In this document: one piece after another, positions 16,272 through 23,420 of the stretch
Layout of the letters: each line of letters begins with the position of its first letter
Numbering within the stretch: position 1 is the first letter of the stretch
Source of the DNA: Nostoc sp. NMS4
GTDB taxonomy: Bacteria > Cyanobacteriota > Cyanobacteriia > Cyanobacteriales > Nostocaceae
DNA: 44,767 nt
Direction: 5' to 3'
NCBI RefSeq assembly: GCF_017115095.1
Contig: NZ_JABXKI010000132.1
Location: 1 to 44,767 of the forward strand
The notes under the pieces: generated by a model
The model's input: the letters and a program-made list of their open reading frames with translations, nothing else
Database searches by the model: none
Told to the model about the DNA's origin: nothing
Translations under genes and position numbers: made by a program

Positions 16272-16994
16272 ATGTCTAAAAAGCCCGATTCTCAGTTACA
16301 AAATCTTTTCGCTGCCCATCACTCAAGCGACTGGCAAGAAAAATTAGTACAAGTAGCCTATCGCTTTAACCGAGAATATCAACGTGAAACCTTTGAACTC
16401 CCAGAGGAAGTACAGGCGATGCCGATATACCGCGAGTGGACTAGTGGCATATTAGCAGGAAAAATTGCTTCTCCTTTCTGGGAAATCGCTAAACCTCAAA
16501 AAAACCAGCACTGTATAGATATTGGCTGTGGGATCAGCTTTTTAATCTATCCTTGGCGGGATTGGCAAGCATTTTTTCATGGGCAAGAAATCAGTAATGT
16601 GGCACGGGATACCCTTAATTCTCGTGGGCCACAGTTGAATTCTAAGCTGTTCAAAGGTGTTGAATTGGGAGCCGCTCATCAGTTAAACTATCCATCAGAG
16701 CAATTTGATCTTGCGATCGCTACAGGATTTAGCTGCTATTTTCCCCTAGAATACTGGAATGTTGTACTCGCAGAAGTCAAACGAGTGTTAAAACCAGGTG
16801 GACATTTTGTTTTCGACATCCTTAATCCAGAACAGCCTTTAGCAGAAGATTGGGCAGTTCTAGAAACCTATTTGGGGGCTGAGGTGTTTTTAGAGCCTTT
16901 GGCTAAGTGGGAAAAAACAATTAAAGCGGCTGGTGCTAAAATAGTTACGCAAAAATCAGGGGAATTATTCGAGTTGTATAAGATCCGATTTTAA
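16272..16994 (+). CDS. Class I SAM-dependent methyltransferase
   Basis: The 240-residue protein has the Rossmann-like SAM-binding fold. Motif I is CIDIGCGISF (81-90). The acidic end of strand 2 appears in FFHGQEIS, and the post-core FDLAIATGFSCYF and VLKPGGHFVFDILNP motifs follow in order. About 70 residues precede motif I. The acceptor substrate cannot be told; the fold is shared by small-molecule, lipid and quinone methyltransferases. The start has only a weak AAAGAG upstream. It stands alone, convergent with the DUF202 gene. Confidence 0.88.
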   Translation: MSKKPDSQLQNLFAAHHSSDWQEKLVQVAYRFNREYQRETFELPEEVQAMPIYREWTSGILAGKIASPFWEIAKPQKNQHCIDIGCGISFLIYPWRDWQAFFHGQEISNVARDTLNSRGPQLNSKLFKGVELGAAHQLNYPSEQFDLAIATGFSCYFPLEYWNVVLAEVKRVLKPGGHFVFDILNPEQPLAEDWAVLETYLGAEVFLEPLAKWEKTIKAAGAKIVTQKSGELFELYKIRF

Positions 16995-17074
16995 AAATCT
17001 TACAGCAGATTTCAAGTTAGTAAGGTACACAAGCTAAGTCTGTTATCCAGGTACAAAGCGTGTTTTACTCCTGT

Positions 17075-17122
17075 TAGCGTAGCGGGGCGTAGCCCATTCT
17101 GAATTCTGAATCCTGAATTCTG
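17075..17122. repeat. GCGTAGC palindrome and TGAATTC heptamers
   Basis: GTTAGCGTAGCGGGGCGTAG followed by repeated TTCTGAATTC/TTCTGAATCC units separates two convergent genes. The heptamer type recurs at 21840-21882 and 25373-25403. Confidence 0.65.
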
Positions 17123-17127
17123 CTGTA

Positions 17128-17691
17128 TTACTCAGGGATAAGTGGACTCATTGGATCTAAAGAAGTTGTAAAAACAAAATAGATTACCCCAGTTCCGAGA
17201 ATCATCACAGCGAGACTGAACAGCAACACCCATCTGTCTGTTGGTTCATAAGTATCTTCTTCGATATCACGACGGACAGCGAAATAGTGTGAGGTTGACA
17301 GCCACACCGTAATCAAACCTACAAGCGAGAAGACTAAACCTAACTTCCAACCGTTACCAGGGTGGGGTATCAAAGGTACTTGGAAGGCACGCAAACGCAC
17401 GATGACGACACCAAAACCTAAAAGAGCGATCCCCGTCCGCATCCAAGCGAGGTAGGTACGCTCATTTGCCAAGTGGTCTCGAATTCTCGACGGATTCAGT
17501 CGTCCTGGCTTTTTTTTATCTTTATCTTTATCTTCTTCTGTAGGTTTCAATTTTAACTGCATCAATAACACCCTTATCCCCAAAGCGGCTCTTATCAAAA
17601 AAAGGCGAAGGTAGTAGGAAATCTCTTTCCAGATGACTTGCACCCAGCGCAATAGTCGCGCTACTGAAATATGCCTGTTGTGATTGTACAT
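17128..17691 (-). CDS. DUF202 (YidH-like) membrane protein
   Basis: The protein has 187 residues. The DUF202 signature is clear: RIRDHLANERTYLAWMRT leads into the first membrane segment (GIALLGFGVVIV), followed by LGLVFSLVGLITVWL and WVLLFSLAVMILGTGVIYF, giving three transmembrane helices. A longer than usual N-terminal part carries an amphipathic stretch and a lysine/aspartate linker (EEDKDKDKKK). The function of DUF202 in bacteria is unknown; in yeast, related domains occur in the vacuolar transporter chaperone complex that makes polyphosphate. The ATG at 17691 with GGA six bases upstream is chosen over the TTG at 17700. A CHAD (polyphosphate-binding) gene occurs far away at 35.4 kb, so no link is claimed. 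Confidence 0.88.
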   Translation of the reverse strand: MYNHNRHISVARLLRWVQVIWKEISYYLRLFLIRAALGIRVLLMQLKLKPTEEDKDKDKKKPGRLNPSRIRDHLANERTYLAWMRTGIALLGFGVVIVRLRAFQVPLIPHPGNGWKLGLVFSLVGLITVWLSTSHYFAVRRDIEEDTYEPTDRWVLLFSLAVMILGTGVIYFVFTTSLDPMSPLIPE

Positions 17692-17807
17692 TTTTTCCAA
17701 AATTTATTTTAATGCAGATATCGAAATAACACAAGCCCGATTGAATAATTCGGAATTCGGAATTGATGCTATGGAGCAACTATAAGTAATAAAGTTTCAT
17801 AAATAAA

Positions 17808-17870
17808 ACAGCCAATTTCAGAGAGATGTTTCACCAGTATTTGTCCTGTTTTTTCTCTGAAATTAGCTGT
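17808..17870. repeat. Inverted repeat with 29-base loop
   Basis: ACAGCCAATTTCAGAGA (from 17808) and TCTCTGAAATTAGCTGT (ending 17870) pair with one mismatch. It lies between two minus-strand genes and may end the CadD/secreted-protein transcript or be a small repeat element. Confidence 0.6.
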
Positions 17871-17958
17871 AACCCTGTTGAAATTGAGAACAATCGATAA
17901 ACAGTTATAAGTATAAATTTCTTACCATACGCCTAGTAACTGTTTAGTGTTCAATTAT

Positions 17959-18615
17959 TTAAGACTTCATAGTAGGCGCATTAGGAATGTGTGTATCTAT
18001 TATAGTCTGTGATACATTTGGGATAAACCAGTTAACCTCATTAGCTTTGACAATTTGAGCATTAGGAATGTTGATTTCAATTGCGGCAGTATCTGGATTA
18101 GTCTTAATTGCTAACTTACTACCATCAGGGATCTTAATAGCTACTGCTTCTGTAAATTCTTGAGCTTGTCCGTCTGCGGTTAAACCTGTAATTGTGGCAT
18201 CATTTGGCAGATAGAAGCCATCACAATCCCAGTTATTTTTAGTGGACTGACCATCAGCGAGAAAATATAGACCGTTTTCGTATGTAGCATCTTCATCTTC
18301 TTCCTGATTTGGTCTTTTGCCATATACCGCTATGGTGTTACCTGTTTTGTTTTCGCATTGACCCCAATTTATTCCCGTCTCTAAAGCATATTTTTGGAAT
18401 GTTAACTCATCGATTTTCTGTTGAATTTCTTCTGGTGTGACACCTTCTACTTGAGTTTGGGCTTCTTTTGCTTGAGTCAGTTCGTTAAGTGCTTTTGTGA
18501 CTTCGATATAATCAGGATTTTTGCTAAATTTTGGTCTATCAGCGAAAGAAGGTTGAGCAAAAGCGAAACTAACGACAACCATTAAGACAATTAGCAGAGA
18601 TTTCCAGATTTTCAT
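17959..18615 (-). CDS. Secreted hypothetical protein paired with CadD-type transporter
   Basis: The 218-residue protein starts with a standard Sec signal peptide (MKIWKSLLIVLMVVVSFAFA, cleavage likely after PSFA), so it should be exported to the periplasm. The start at 18615 is chosen because AGGA lies eight bases upstream and it gives a proper signal; the open frame runs back to 18702. The mature part has a short helical segment (NPDYIEVTKALNELTQ), two cysteines (GQCENK, WDCDGF) that could form a disulfide, and a beta-rich C-terminus. I recognise no family. It lies 79 bp after the transporter gene on the same strand, so co-transcription is likely. A metal-binding or periplasmic partner role is a guess. 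Confidence 0.75.
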   Translation of the reverse strand: MKIWKSLLIVLMVVVSFAFAQPSFADRPKFSKNPDYIEVTKALNELTQAKEAQTQVEGVTPEEIQQKIDELTFQKYALETGINWGQCENKTGNTIAVYGKRPNQEEDEDATYENGLYFLADGQSTKNNWDCDGFYLPNDATITGLTADGQAQEFTEAVAIKIPDGSKLAIKTNPDTAAIEINIPNAQIVKANEVNWFIPNVSQTIIDTHIPNAPTMKS

Positions 18616-18694
18616 GTTTTGATTCCTGTTAAGGGGGAAGATATTTTGCAGTTGAGAATTCATTTTGGTGACATAATTCATGATGCACCTATTT

Positions 18695-19405
18695 TTAGAC
18701 AATTAATTTTTCTTGTTCTTGACTTGATGGCTGAGTATTGAAACCTAAAATTAATGAGAATATATAACTAGAAACTACAGATAAAAGAGTCCAGGTAACA
18801 TTTTCTGTGACAATAAATATGCCCAAACCAATCAAGATACAAGGTACAAAAGTGTTGCCATTTTCAGTTAAAAAGTTGGCGATCGCAGGTAAGTAGGTTA
18901 ACTTGTAAGCGGTATAACACCAAACACCCACAAGCGCAAAGAATACACTTATAATCACCAGCAGACTATCTAATTCTGAGTTGGCGAACAGGGGCACATA
19001 GACACTGATATTATCACTGCCGTTAGCAAAGGCGATCGCAGCGACATTACAAGTTTGCGGAGAGATAAAATTGCTAAGGATAGAGGGACAAGACGGCTCG
19101 GTTTCTTCTTCGGCTTCCTCTGGTGAATCCTCTTCACGTTTTAGTAAACTACTCACACCAATGATTATGGGCATTAACCCAAGTAGTCTAATCCAGTCCT
19201 GCGGTATGATTAGTCCACCGAAGAAACCGGGAAGGCTAGCAATGATCAATGCTGCAAAACCGAGATACTGACCAGCAAGGATGTGACGACTGCGAAATGT
19301 TTTGCTTACTTGTGAAAAAAGTAACGTCAGTATGACAATATCATCAATGTTGGTGGCAGTGAATGCGGTAATCCCTGTGGTAATTGCAGTTCCTAAATCG
19401 CTCAT
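18695..19405 (-). CDS. CadD-family cation/cadmium resistance transporter
   Basis: The 236-residue integral membrane protein belongs to the CadD group of the LysE-like transporters. The pseudo-symmetric motifs are present: FTATNIDDIVILTLLFSQV near the N-terminus and FANGSDNISVYVPLFA near residue 130. About six membrane helices are visible, with an acidic cytoplasmic loop (EEDSPEEAEEETEPS). In Staphylococcus CadD gives cadmium resistance; in cyanobacteria the true substrate is unknown. AAGGAC provides a good binding site seven bases before the ATG. It is divergent from the LysR gene at 19696, with a palindromic LysR-type box between them, so regulation by that protein is likely. Confidence 0.85.
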   Translation of the reverse strand: MSDLGTAITTGITAFTATNIDDIVILTLLFSQVSKTFRSRHILAGQYLGFAALIIASLPGFFGGLIIPQDWIRLLGLMPIIIGVSSLLKREEDSPEEAEEETEPSCPSILSNFISPQTCNVAAIAFANGSDNISVYVPLFANSELDSLLVIISVFFALVGVWCYTAYKLTYLPAIANFLTENGNTFVPCILIGLGIFIVTENVTWTLLSVVSSYIFSLILGFNTQPSSQEQEKLIV

Positions 19406-19434
19406 TTCTTGATGTCCTTATTTATCATTCTTGG

Positions 19435-19540
19435 GAATTGGGCATTGGGCATTGGGCAGAAGTTCTTTAATTTTGAATTTTGTTAGCGCAGCGTTAGCGA
19501 GTCCGCGAGCGTCATTTTGAATTTTGAATTGATTGCCCCC
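19435..19540. repeat. Heptamer and GTTAGCGCAGCGTTAGCGA repeats
   Basis: GGGAATTGGGCATTGGGCAT near 19435 and TTTTGAATTTTGAATTG near 19523 are tandem heptamer types. They flank a small GTTAGCGCAGCGTTAGCG palindrome. The GGGCATT run recurs at 20664-20685. Confidence 0.65.
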
Positions 19541-19630
19541 TGCTTCTTCCGCTCTCTACTTGGCCGTTTGAGTCCGTGCCGAAGCCTTGATTTATACTTT
19601 AGTCAAACTAACCGATAGAATCAAATGCTT

Positions 19631-19649
19631 TTATTTGTCAAAATGATAA
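19631..19649. promoter_or_regulatory. LysR-type operator TTAT-N11-ATAA
   Basis: TTATTTGTCAAAATGATAA is a palindrome with the T-N11-A core of LysR-type binding sites. It lies 46 bp before the LysR start and about 225 bp from the divergent CadD start. This fits autoregulation and control of the divergent transporter. Confidence 0.5.
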
Positions 19650-19695
19650 ATGAAAGTGATTAAAATTTTGACACTAAGTCTTAGGGATACGATAA

Positions 19696-20661
19696 ATGGC
19701 AGGAATGACGCTTGAGCAGCTAAAAATATTTCTGGCTGTGGCGCAGAACTTACACTTTACTCGCGCAGCAGAGGAACTTTATATTACACAACCCGCCGTC
19801 AGTGCAGCGATTCACAACTTAGAGCAAGAATACGGTGTGAAACTATTCCATCGGATTGGTCGCCATATCGAGATTGCTGAGGCGGGTAAATTACTGCAAG
19901 TAGAAGCGCAGAAAATTCTCGATCAAGTTTCCTTGACAGAAAGGGGATTGCGAGAATTGAACAATCTGCAACGGGGTGAATTGAAATTAGGGTCAAGTCT
20001 GACAATTGGCAACTACTGGCTACCAAGTAAGATTAGTGAGTTTAAGAGCCAATATCCTGGTATCCAGATTGACTGTACCCTTGCCAATGCAGAAACGATT
20101 TGTGTTGGTACAGCGATGGGACAGTTTGATTTAGGTTTGGTGGAAGGAGAGGTGAAGCCAGCGCTTCAGAATACTTTAGAGTATGAAATAGTAGCGAGCG
20201 ATCGCTTGCAAATTGTAGTTGGTCAAAAACACCCTTGGTTTGAGTGGGGAGAAATTGACTTAAGCCAACTAACTCAAACTCCTTGGGTGATGCGGGTGCG
20301 GGAATCTGGAACACAGCAAAGGTTTGAGGAAGCGTTGCAAAATTGGGGGATTAACCTCAGCGAACTGAATGTAATTTTAGTGTTCACCAGTGGTGAGATG
20401 GCAAAAGCTGCCATTGAAAATGGCGTAGGCGCAACTGGAATTTCTGAGTTGATGGTAAAAAAAGAAATCCAGTTGGGGACTCTGCGGGCAATTCGAGTGA
20501 TTGATAACAGAGAAGGTAACGGTGCAATCGCAGAAATAGTTCGACCTTTTTTCAAGATCAAGCATCGTCAGCGTTTTCAAACTGCTCTTTCCAAAGTCTT
20601 TGAACAAATGCTGATATCGTCTGTGTTAGATGGTTCACATCAACATTTATCAGTTATTTAA
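19696..20661 (+). CDS. LysR-type transcriptional regulator
   Basis: The 321-residue protein has the winged helix-turn-helix at residues 5-65 (HFTRAAEELYITQPAVSAAI, with the recognition helix around TQPAVSAAIHNLE). A linker and the two-lobed periplasmic-binding-like effector domain (about 92-300: GELKLGSSLTIGNYWLP through GATGISELMV) follow. Such proteins bind DNA as tetramers and respond to a small ligand, which cannot be told here. The divergent CadD-type transporter and the TTAT-N11-ATAA box between the genes suggest it is the local regulator. The ATG at 19696 is preferred; a second one three codons later is too close to its own GGCAGGA. Confidence 0.93.
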   Translation: MAGMTLEQLKIFLAVAQNLHFTRAAEELYITQPAVSAAIHNLEQEYGVKLFHRIGRHIEIAEAGKLLQVEAQKILDQVSLTERGLRELNNLQRGELKLGSSLTIGNYWLPSKISEFKSQYPGIQIDCTLANAETICVGTAMGQFDLGLVEGEVKPALQNTLEYEIVASDRLQIVVGQKHPWFEWGEIDLSQLTQTPWVMRVRESGTQQRFEEALQNWGINLSELNVILVFTSGEMAKAAIENGVGATGISELMVKKEIQLGTLRAIRVIDNREGNGAIAEIVRPFFKIKHRQRFQTALSKVFEQMLISSVLDGSHQHLSVI

Positions 20662-20663
20662 AG

Positions 20664-20760
20664 GGCATTGGGCATTGGGCATTGGGAAAGAGAAGGCAGG
20701 AGGCAGGGGGCAGGAGTTCTTTAATTTTGAATTTTGAATTTTGAATTGATTACTCCCTCA
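20664..20760. repeat. GGGCATT, AGGCAGG and TGAATTT heptamer runs
   Basis: GGGCATTGGGCATTGGGCAT is followed by GGCAGGAGGCAGGGGGCAGG and TTTTGAATTTTGAATTTTG. It separates the convergent LysR and pentapeptide genes. Confidence 0.75.
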
Positions 20761-20776
20761 TCTCCCCCAATCCCCT

Positions 20777-21145
20777 TTACACCTTCTGCATATTTCTACT
20801 GATGGGGTCAAAACCTCTAGAAAACCGGGTACTTTCATCGTAGTAAGCGCCAGTCAGATTCGCTCCATACAACTTGGCATAGTTGAGTTTTGCTCCCCGG
20901 AGATTTGCTTCATTCAGATTAGCACCGCTCAAATTAGCTCTAGTCAAATTTGCTTTGGCTAAGTTAGTTCTACTCAAGTCGGCTCCCCAGAGTTTAGCTT
21001 TAGCTAGGTTAACTCCACTCAAATCAGATCCCCATAAATTAATTCCAGGCAAATCGGCTCCAATCAGCTTGTTACTACTCAAGTTGACGGCTGGAAAATA
21101 TCTTTCTCCGGCGGCAAAACGCCTTTTTAATTCTTCAGCATTCAT
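20777..21145 (-). CDS. Pentapeptide-repeat protein
   Basis: The 122-residue protein contains about 16 consecutive A(N/D)LXX-type pentapeptides from residue 20 to 100 (for example GADLS, KANLT, RANLS, GANLN, EANLR, GAKLN). They fold into a right-handed quadrilateral beta-helix. A short helical N-terminus (NAEELKRRFAAGER) caps it, and a tail with FDPISRNM follows. Such proteins are abundant in cyanobacteria and mostly of unknown role; a few mimic DNA and inhibit gyrase. No signal peptide is visible, so it is probably cytoplasmic. GAAGGTG lies a little far upstream of the ATG. Confidence 0.9.
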   Translation of the reverse strand: MNAEELKRRFAAGERYFPAVNLSSNKLIGADLPGINLWGSDLSGVNLAKAKLWGADLSRTNLAKANLTRANLSGANLNEANLRGAKLNYAKLYGANLTGAYYDESTRFSRGFDPISRNMQKV

Positions 21146-21201
21146 GCGTTGCGTTCACCTTCTTTTATCTCTAAGATACTCCTCAGTTTCAGGGAAGGAT
21201 T

Positions 21202-21933
21202 CTACTTAACTGGAATAACTTCAAACTGGAAAGTAGCGATCAAACGGTCATCAATATAGACTTCTATTCTATGCTTGCCAACTGGATCGCCAGGAGCGAT
21301 CGTCCAAAAATTCTCAATCACACCCTCTGGAGCCGATTGTGTGCGCCGTGTTACAGATGTCTTGCCATCTGCTGATATTGAGAAATCTTCACCATTATCT
21401 GTACCCCAAGTTTCTGGAGGTTTTGGTAAACGTAAGACTTCACGCCATTTCACTTCACCTTGGTAGTCTTTGAGTTTAATCCGCCACCCGTAGGTATTTC
21501 CTTCTTGAAGTGTGACTCTTGTTGTCTCGAAAATAGTAACGTTTCCTTTGGAGTCAACTCTCTTCAGTCCAAACTCGGTGTTACTGACAGTAATCTGTTT
21601 TGCATTCCTTGGCGTAGGAGATGATATAGCATTTTCTACCAAAACAGAAGTAGCGTTGATTGGCTCAGAACCTACGATCCCAGATATTAGCCAAAAAGCA
21701 GCTAGCACAGCAGTAGTAGTCCAAATTCTCATTAGTATGGTTTTCCTATCAGACTTTTGGTACTTATTCAAGTAATCTGCCATGTTTTCCGGGTCAAGGT
21801 TAGCGATGGTTTCCACGAGACGCTTATGGATATAGTATTCTGAATCCTGACTCCTGAATTCTGAATTCTGAATTCTAAATTCTTTTCTAATCACACTTTG
21901 CAGATGAGATACCAAGTTGGCGGTAGCCTCCAT
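21202..21933 (-). CDS. Membrane-anchored protein with beta-rich C-terminal domain
   Basis: From the ATG at 21933 the protein has 243 residues. One transmembrane segment (about 67-87, LMRIWTTTAVLAAFWLISG) separates a short cytoplasmic part from an extracytoplasmic beta-rich domain ending in KHRIEVYIDDRLIATFQFEV, which looks immunoglobulin-like. I recognise no named family. Residues 18-33 (EFRIQNSEFRSQDSEY) are encoded by the TGAATTC heptamer run, so a repeat has been absorbed into the reading frame. The start is uncertain: this ATG overlaps the divergent NTPase gene by 30 bp. The ATG at 21783 (MADYLNKYQKSD) would avoid both overlap and repeat, but the stretch between (VETIANLDPEN) looks coding. 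A longer frame to 22029 is rejected. Confidence 0.65.
   Translation of the reverse strand: MEATANLVSHLQSVIRKEFRIQNSEFRSQDSEYYIHKRLVETIANLDPENMADYLNKYQKSDRKTILMRIWTTTAVLAAFWLISGIVGSEPINATSVLVENAISSPTPRNAKQITVSNTEFGLKRVDSKGNVTIFETTRVTLQEGNTYGWRIKLKDYQGEVKWREVLRLPKPPETWGTDNGEDFSISADGKTSVTRRTQSAPEGVIENFWTIAPGDPVGKHRIEVYIDDRLIATFQFEVIPVK
21840..21882. repeat. TGAATTC heptamer run within a coding region
   Basis: CTGAATCCTGACTCCTGAAT and TCTGAATTCTGAATTCTAAA form a run of six heptamers. They are translated on the minus strand in the N-terminal part of the anchored protein. Confidence 0.75.
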
Positions 21934-23220
21934 AGTGACGATCGCAGCTATGTTGTGCGTCAGGCAGATGAAAAACTTTATACCAGTCTGAAAGGGGGTG
22001 ATTTTTGCTACGTCTTCAACTCTCGCCAAATGGGTAAATCATCCCTACTACAGCGAATAAGTCATCGTCTCAAGTTAGAAGGCTATAAATGTGTTTACTT
22101 AGACGTGACTCAATTGGGTAGCGAGGATACGACATCAGCACAATGGTATAAAGGAATTATTGTCAGCATTTTCTACGGGTTAAATCTGGCGGAACACGTC
22201 AATTTTAAGCAATGGTGGGATATGCAAGCAGGTCTTTCTCCTGTAGAAAAATTACACCACTTTGTTGAAGAAGTATTGCTGCCAAATGTCAAGAGCGATT
22301 GTGAAGAAAGCGGCAAAGCTAAAGGGATTTTCATTTTCATTGATGAAATTGATAGTTTGCTGAGTTTGAATTTTCCGGTCAATGACTTTTTTGCCTGGAT
22401 TGGTCATTGCTACAATCAACAGGCACACAAGCCGAATTTCCAACGCTTGGGATTTGCATTGTTTGGTGTTGCTAATCCAACTGATTTAATTGCTGACAAA
22501 GACTCGACACCGTTTAACATTGGGACGGCTATAGAGTTATACGGCTTTCGATTGGATGAAGCTAGTCCATTGCTAAATGGGTTAAAGGAAGCAATCAGCC
22601 AACCAGAAGTTGTATTGCAAGAGGTGATCTACTGGACAGGGGGACAACCGTTTTTAACTCAAAAACTCTGTCAATTAGTTCTCCAAGCTGCCTTAAAGAC
22701 ATCAGAGCGGAAAATTGTCCTATCCCCAAAAACTGAGGCGTATTGGGTAGAAGAATTGGTGCGATCGCAGATTATCCAACACTGGGAATCACAAGATCAA
22801 CCCGAACACCTCCGCACTATTCGCGATCGCCTACTTTTCAGCCAACAACAAGCCGGACGTTTGTTGAGTCTTTATCAGCAGGTATTGCAAGCAGAATGTG
22901 GGGACACGAAGAATGAAGATACTAGGGACTCTTGGCGTGTTTATGTCTCCCAGTCTCCGCATCCTGTTTTATCTGCCGTGCCTACCGATGATAGCCGAGA
23001 ACAGACTGAGCTTTTACTATCAGGGTTAGTCGAGAAACACAAGGGCTATCTCAGAATTAAAAATCCCATCTACCGCAGTATTTTCAATTCTGAATGGGTG
23101 TTAAGGCAGTTAGACAATTTGCGCCCTTATTCACAGCCATTCAATACTTGGGTGGGTAGCATCTCTAAATCTGGAAGCAATTCTAACAAACACAACTCGT
23201 TTAATACAATCAATGACTAA
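21904..23220 (+). CDS. AAA-like (AAA_35-type) NTPase lacking an effector domain
   Basis: The 438-residue protein matches the cyanobacterial AAA-like domain: YQVGGSLHSDDRSYVVRQAD at the start, Walker A NSRQMGKSS (39-47), LDVTQLGS, Walker B IFIFIDEID (142-150), FGVANPTDLI and WTGGQPFLTQKLC. In relatives, from memory, this module is usually followed by a linker beginning LRPYSxxxNAW and then WD40 or other repeats. Here LRPYSQPFNTWVG is reached and the protein ends 22 residues later in a polar Ser/Asn tail. The TAA stop lies at the edge of a small mobile element (23217-23326), so the gene may have lost a C-terminal sensor. Such NTPases are STAND-like signalling proteins. The ATG at 21904 is preferred over TTG at 21898. 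It overlaps the divergent gene start. Confidence 0.85.
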   Translation: MRYQVGGSLHSDDRSYVVRQADEKLYTSLKGGDFCYVFNSRQMGKSSLLQRISHRLKLEGYKCVYLDVTQLGSEDTTSAQWYKGIIVSIFYGLNLAEHVNFKQWWDMQAGLSPVEKLHHFVEEVLLPNVKSDCEESGKAKGIFIFIDEIDSLLSLNFPVNDFFAWIGHCYNQQAHKPNFQRLGFALFGVANPTDLIADKDSTPFNIGTAIELYGFRLDEASPLLNGLKEAISQPEVVLQEVIYWTGGQPFLTQKLCQLVLQAALKTSERKIVLSPKTEAYWVEELVRSQIIQHWESQDQPEHLRTIRDRLLFSQQQAGRLLSLYQQVLQAECGDTKNEDTRDSWRVYVSQSPHPVLSAVPTDDSREQTELLLSGLVEKHKGYLRIKNPIYRSIFNSEWVLRQLDNLRPYSQPFNTWVGSISKSGSNSNKHNSFNTIND

Positions 23221-23326
23221 TACCAATTTGAAAAAAGAATGCGACAAATACACCATTTGTAGAGACGCGATGAATCGCGTCTTTAACCAAAGATGTGTTG
23301 CAATTATTAATTGAATTGGTATTGAA
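23217..23326. mobile_element. MITE-like element with AATACCAATT termini
   Basis: CTAATACCAATTTGAAAA at 23217 is mirrored by TTGAATTGGTATTGA ending near 23326. Inside lies the palindrome GAGACGCGATGAATCGCGTC. The left end contains the TAA stop codon of the NTPase gene. Confidence 0.65.
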
Positions 23327-23381
23327 AAGTTTAAATTAATGGGTAAGCAATTTCGTAGTAAGAATTTTAGTCTTGATTTTT

Positions 23382-23397
23382 TAAGCACTAAAGTGCT
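23382..23397. repeat. AAGCACT palindrome
   Basis: AAGCACTAAAGTGCTT is a 7-bp stem just after the stop of the minus-strand ABC gene. It lacks a T-run on that strand and looks like part of a small dispersed repeat. Confidence 0.4.
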
Positions 23398-23420
23398 TAC
23401 TACAAACCTCGCAAAACTTA

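Noticed and set aside
19435..20760. Heptamer runs as possible CRISPR or origin iterons
   Set aside because: The units are 7 bp, contiguous, degenerate and scattered at many gaps, as usual for Nostoc short tandem repeats.
21202..22029. Longer form of the anchored protein starting at 22029
   Set aside because: It would overlap about 125 bp of the NTPase gene in antisense, and the extra residues look like a shadow of that gene.
22032..22443. Minus-strand open frames within the AAA-like NTPase gene
   Set aside because: They mirror the coding strand and have no start signals or family features.
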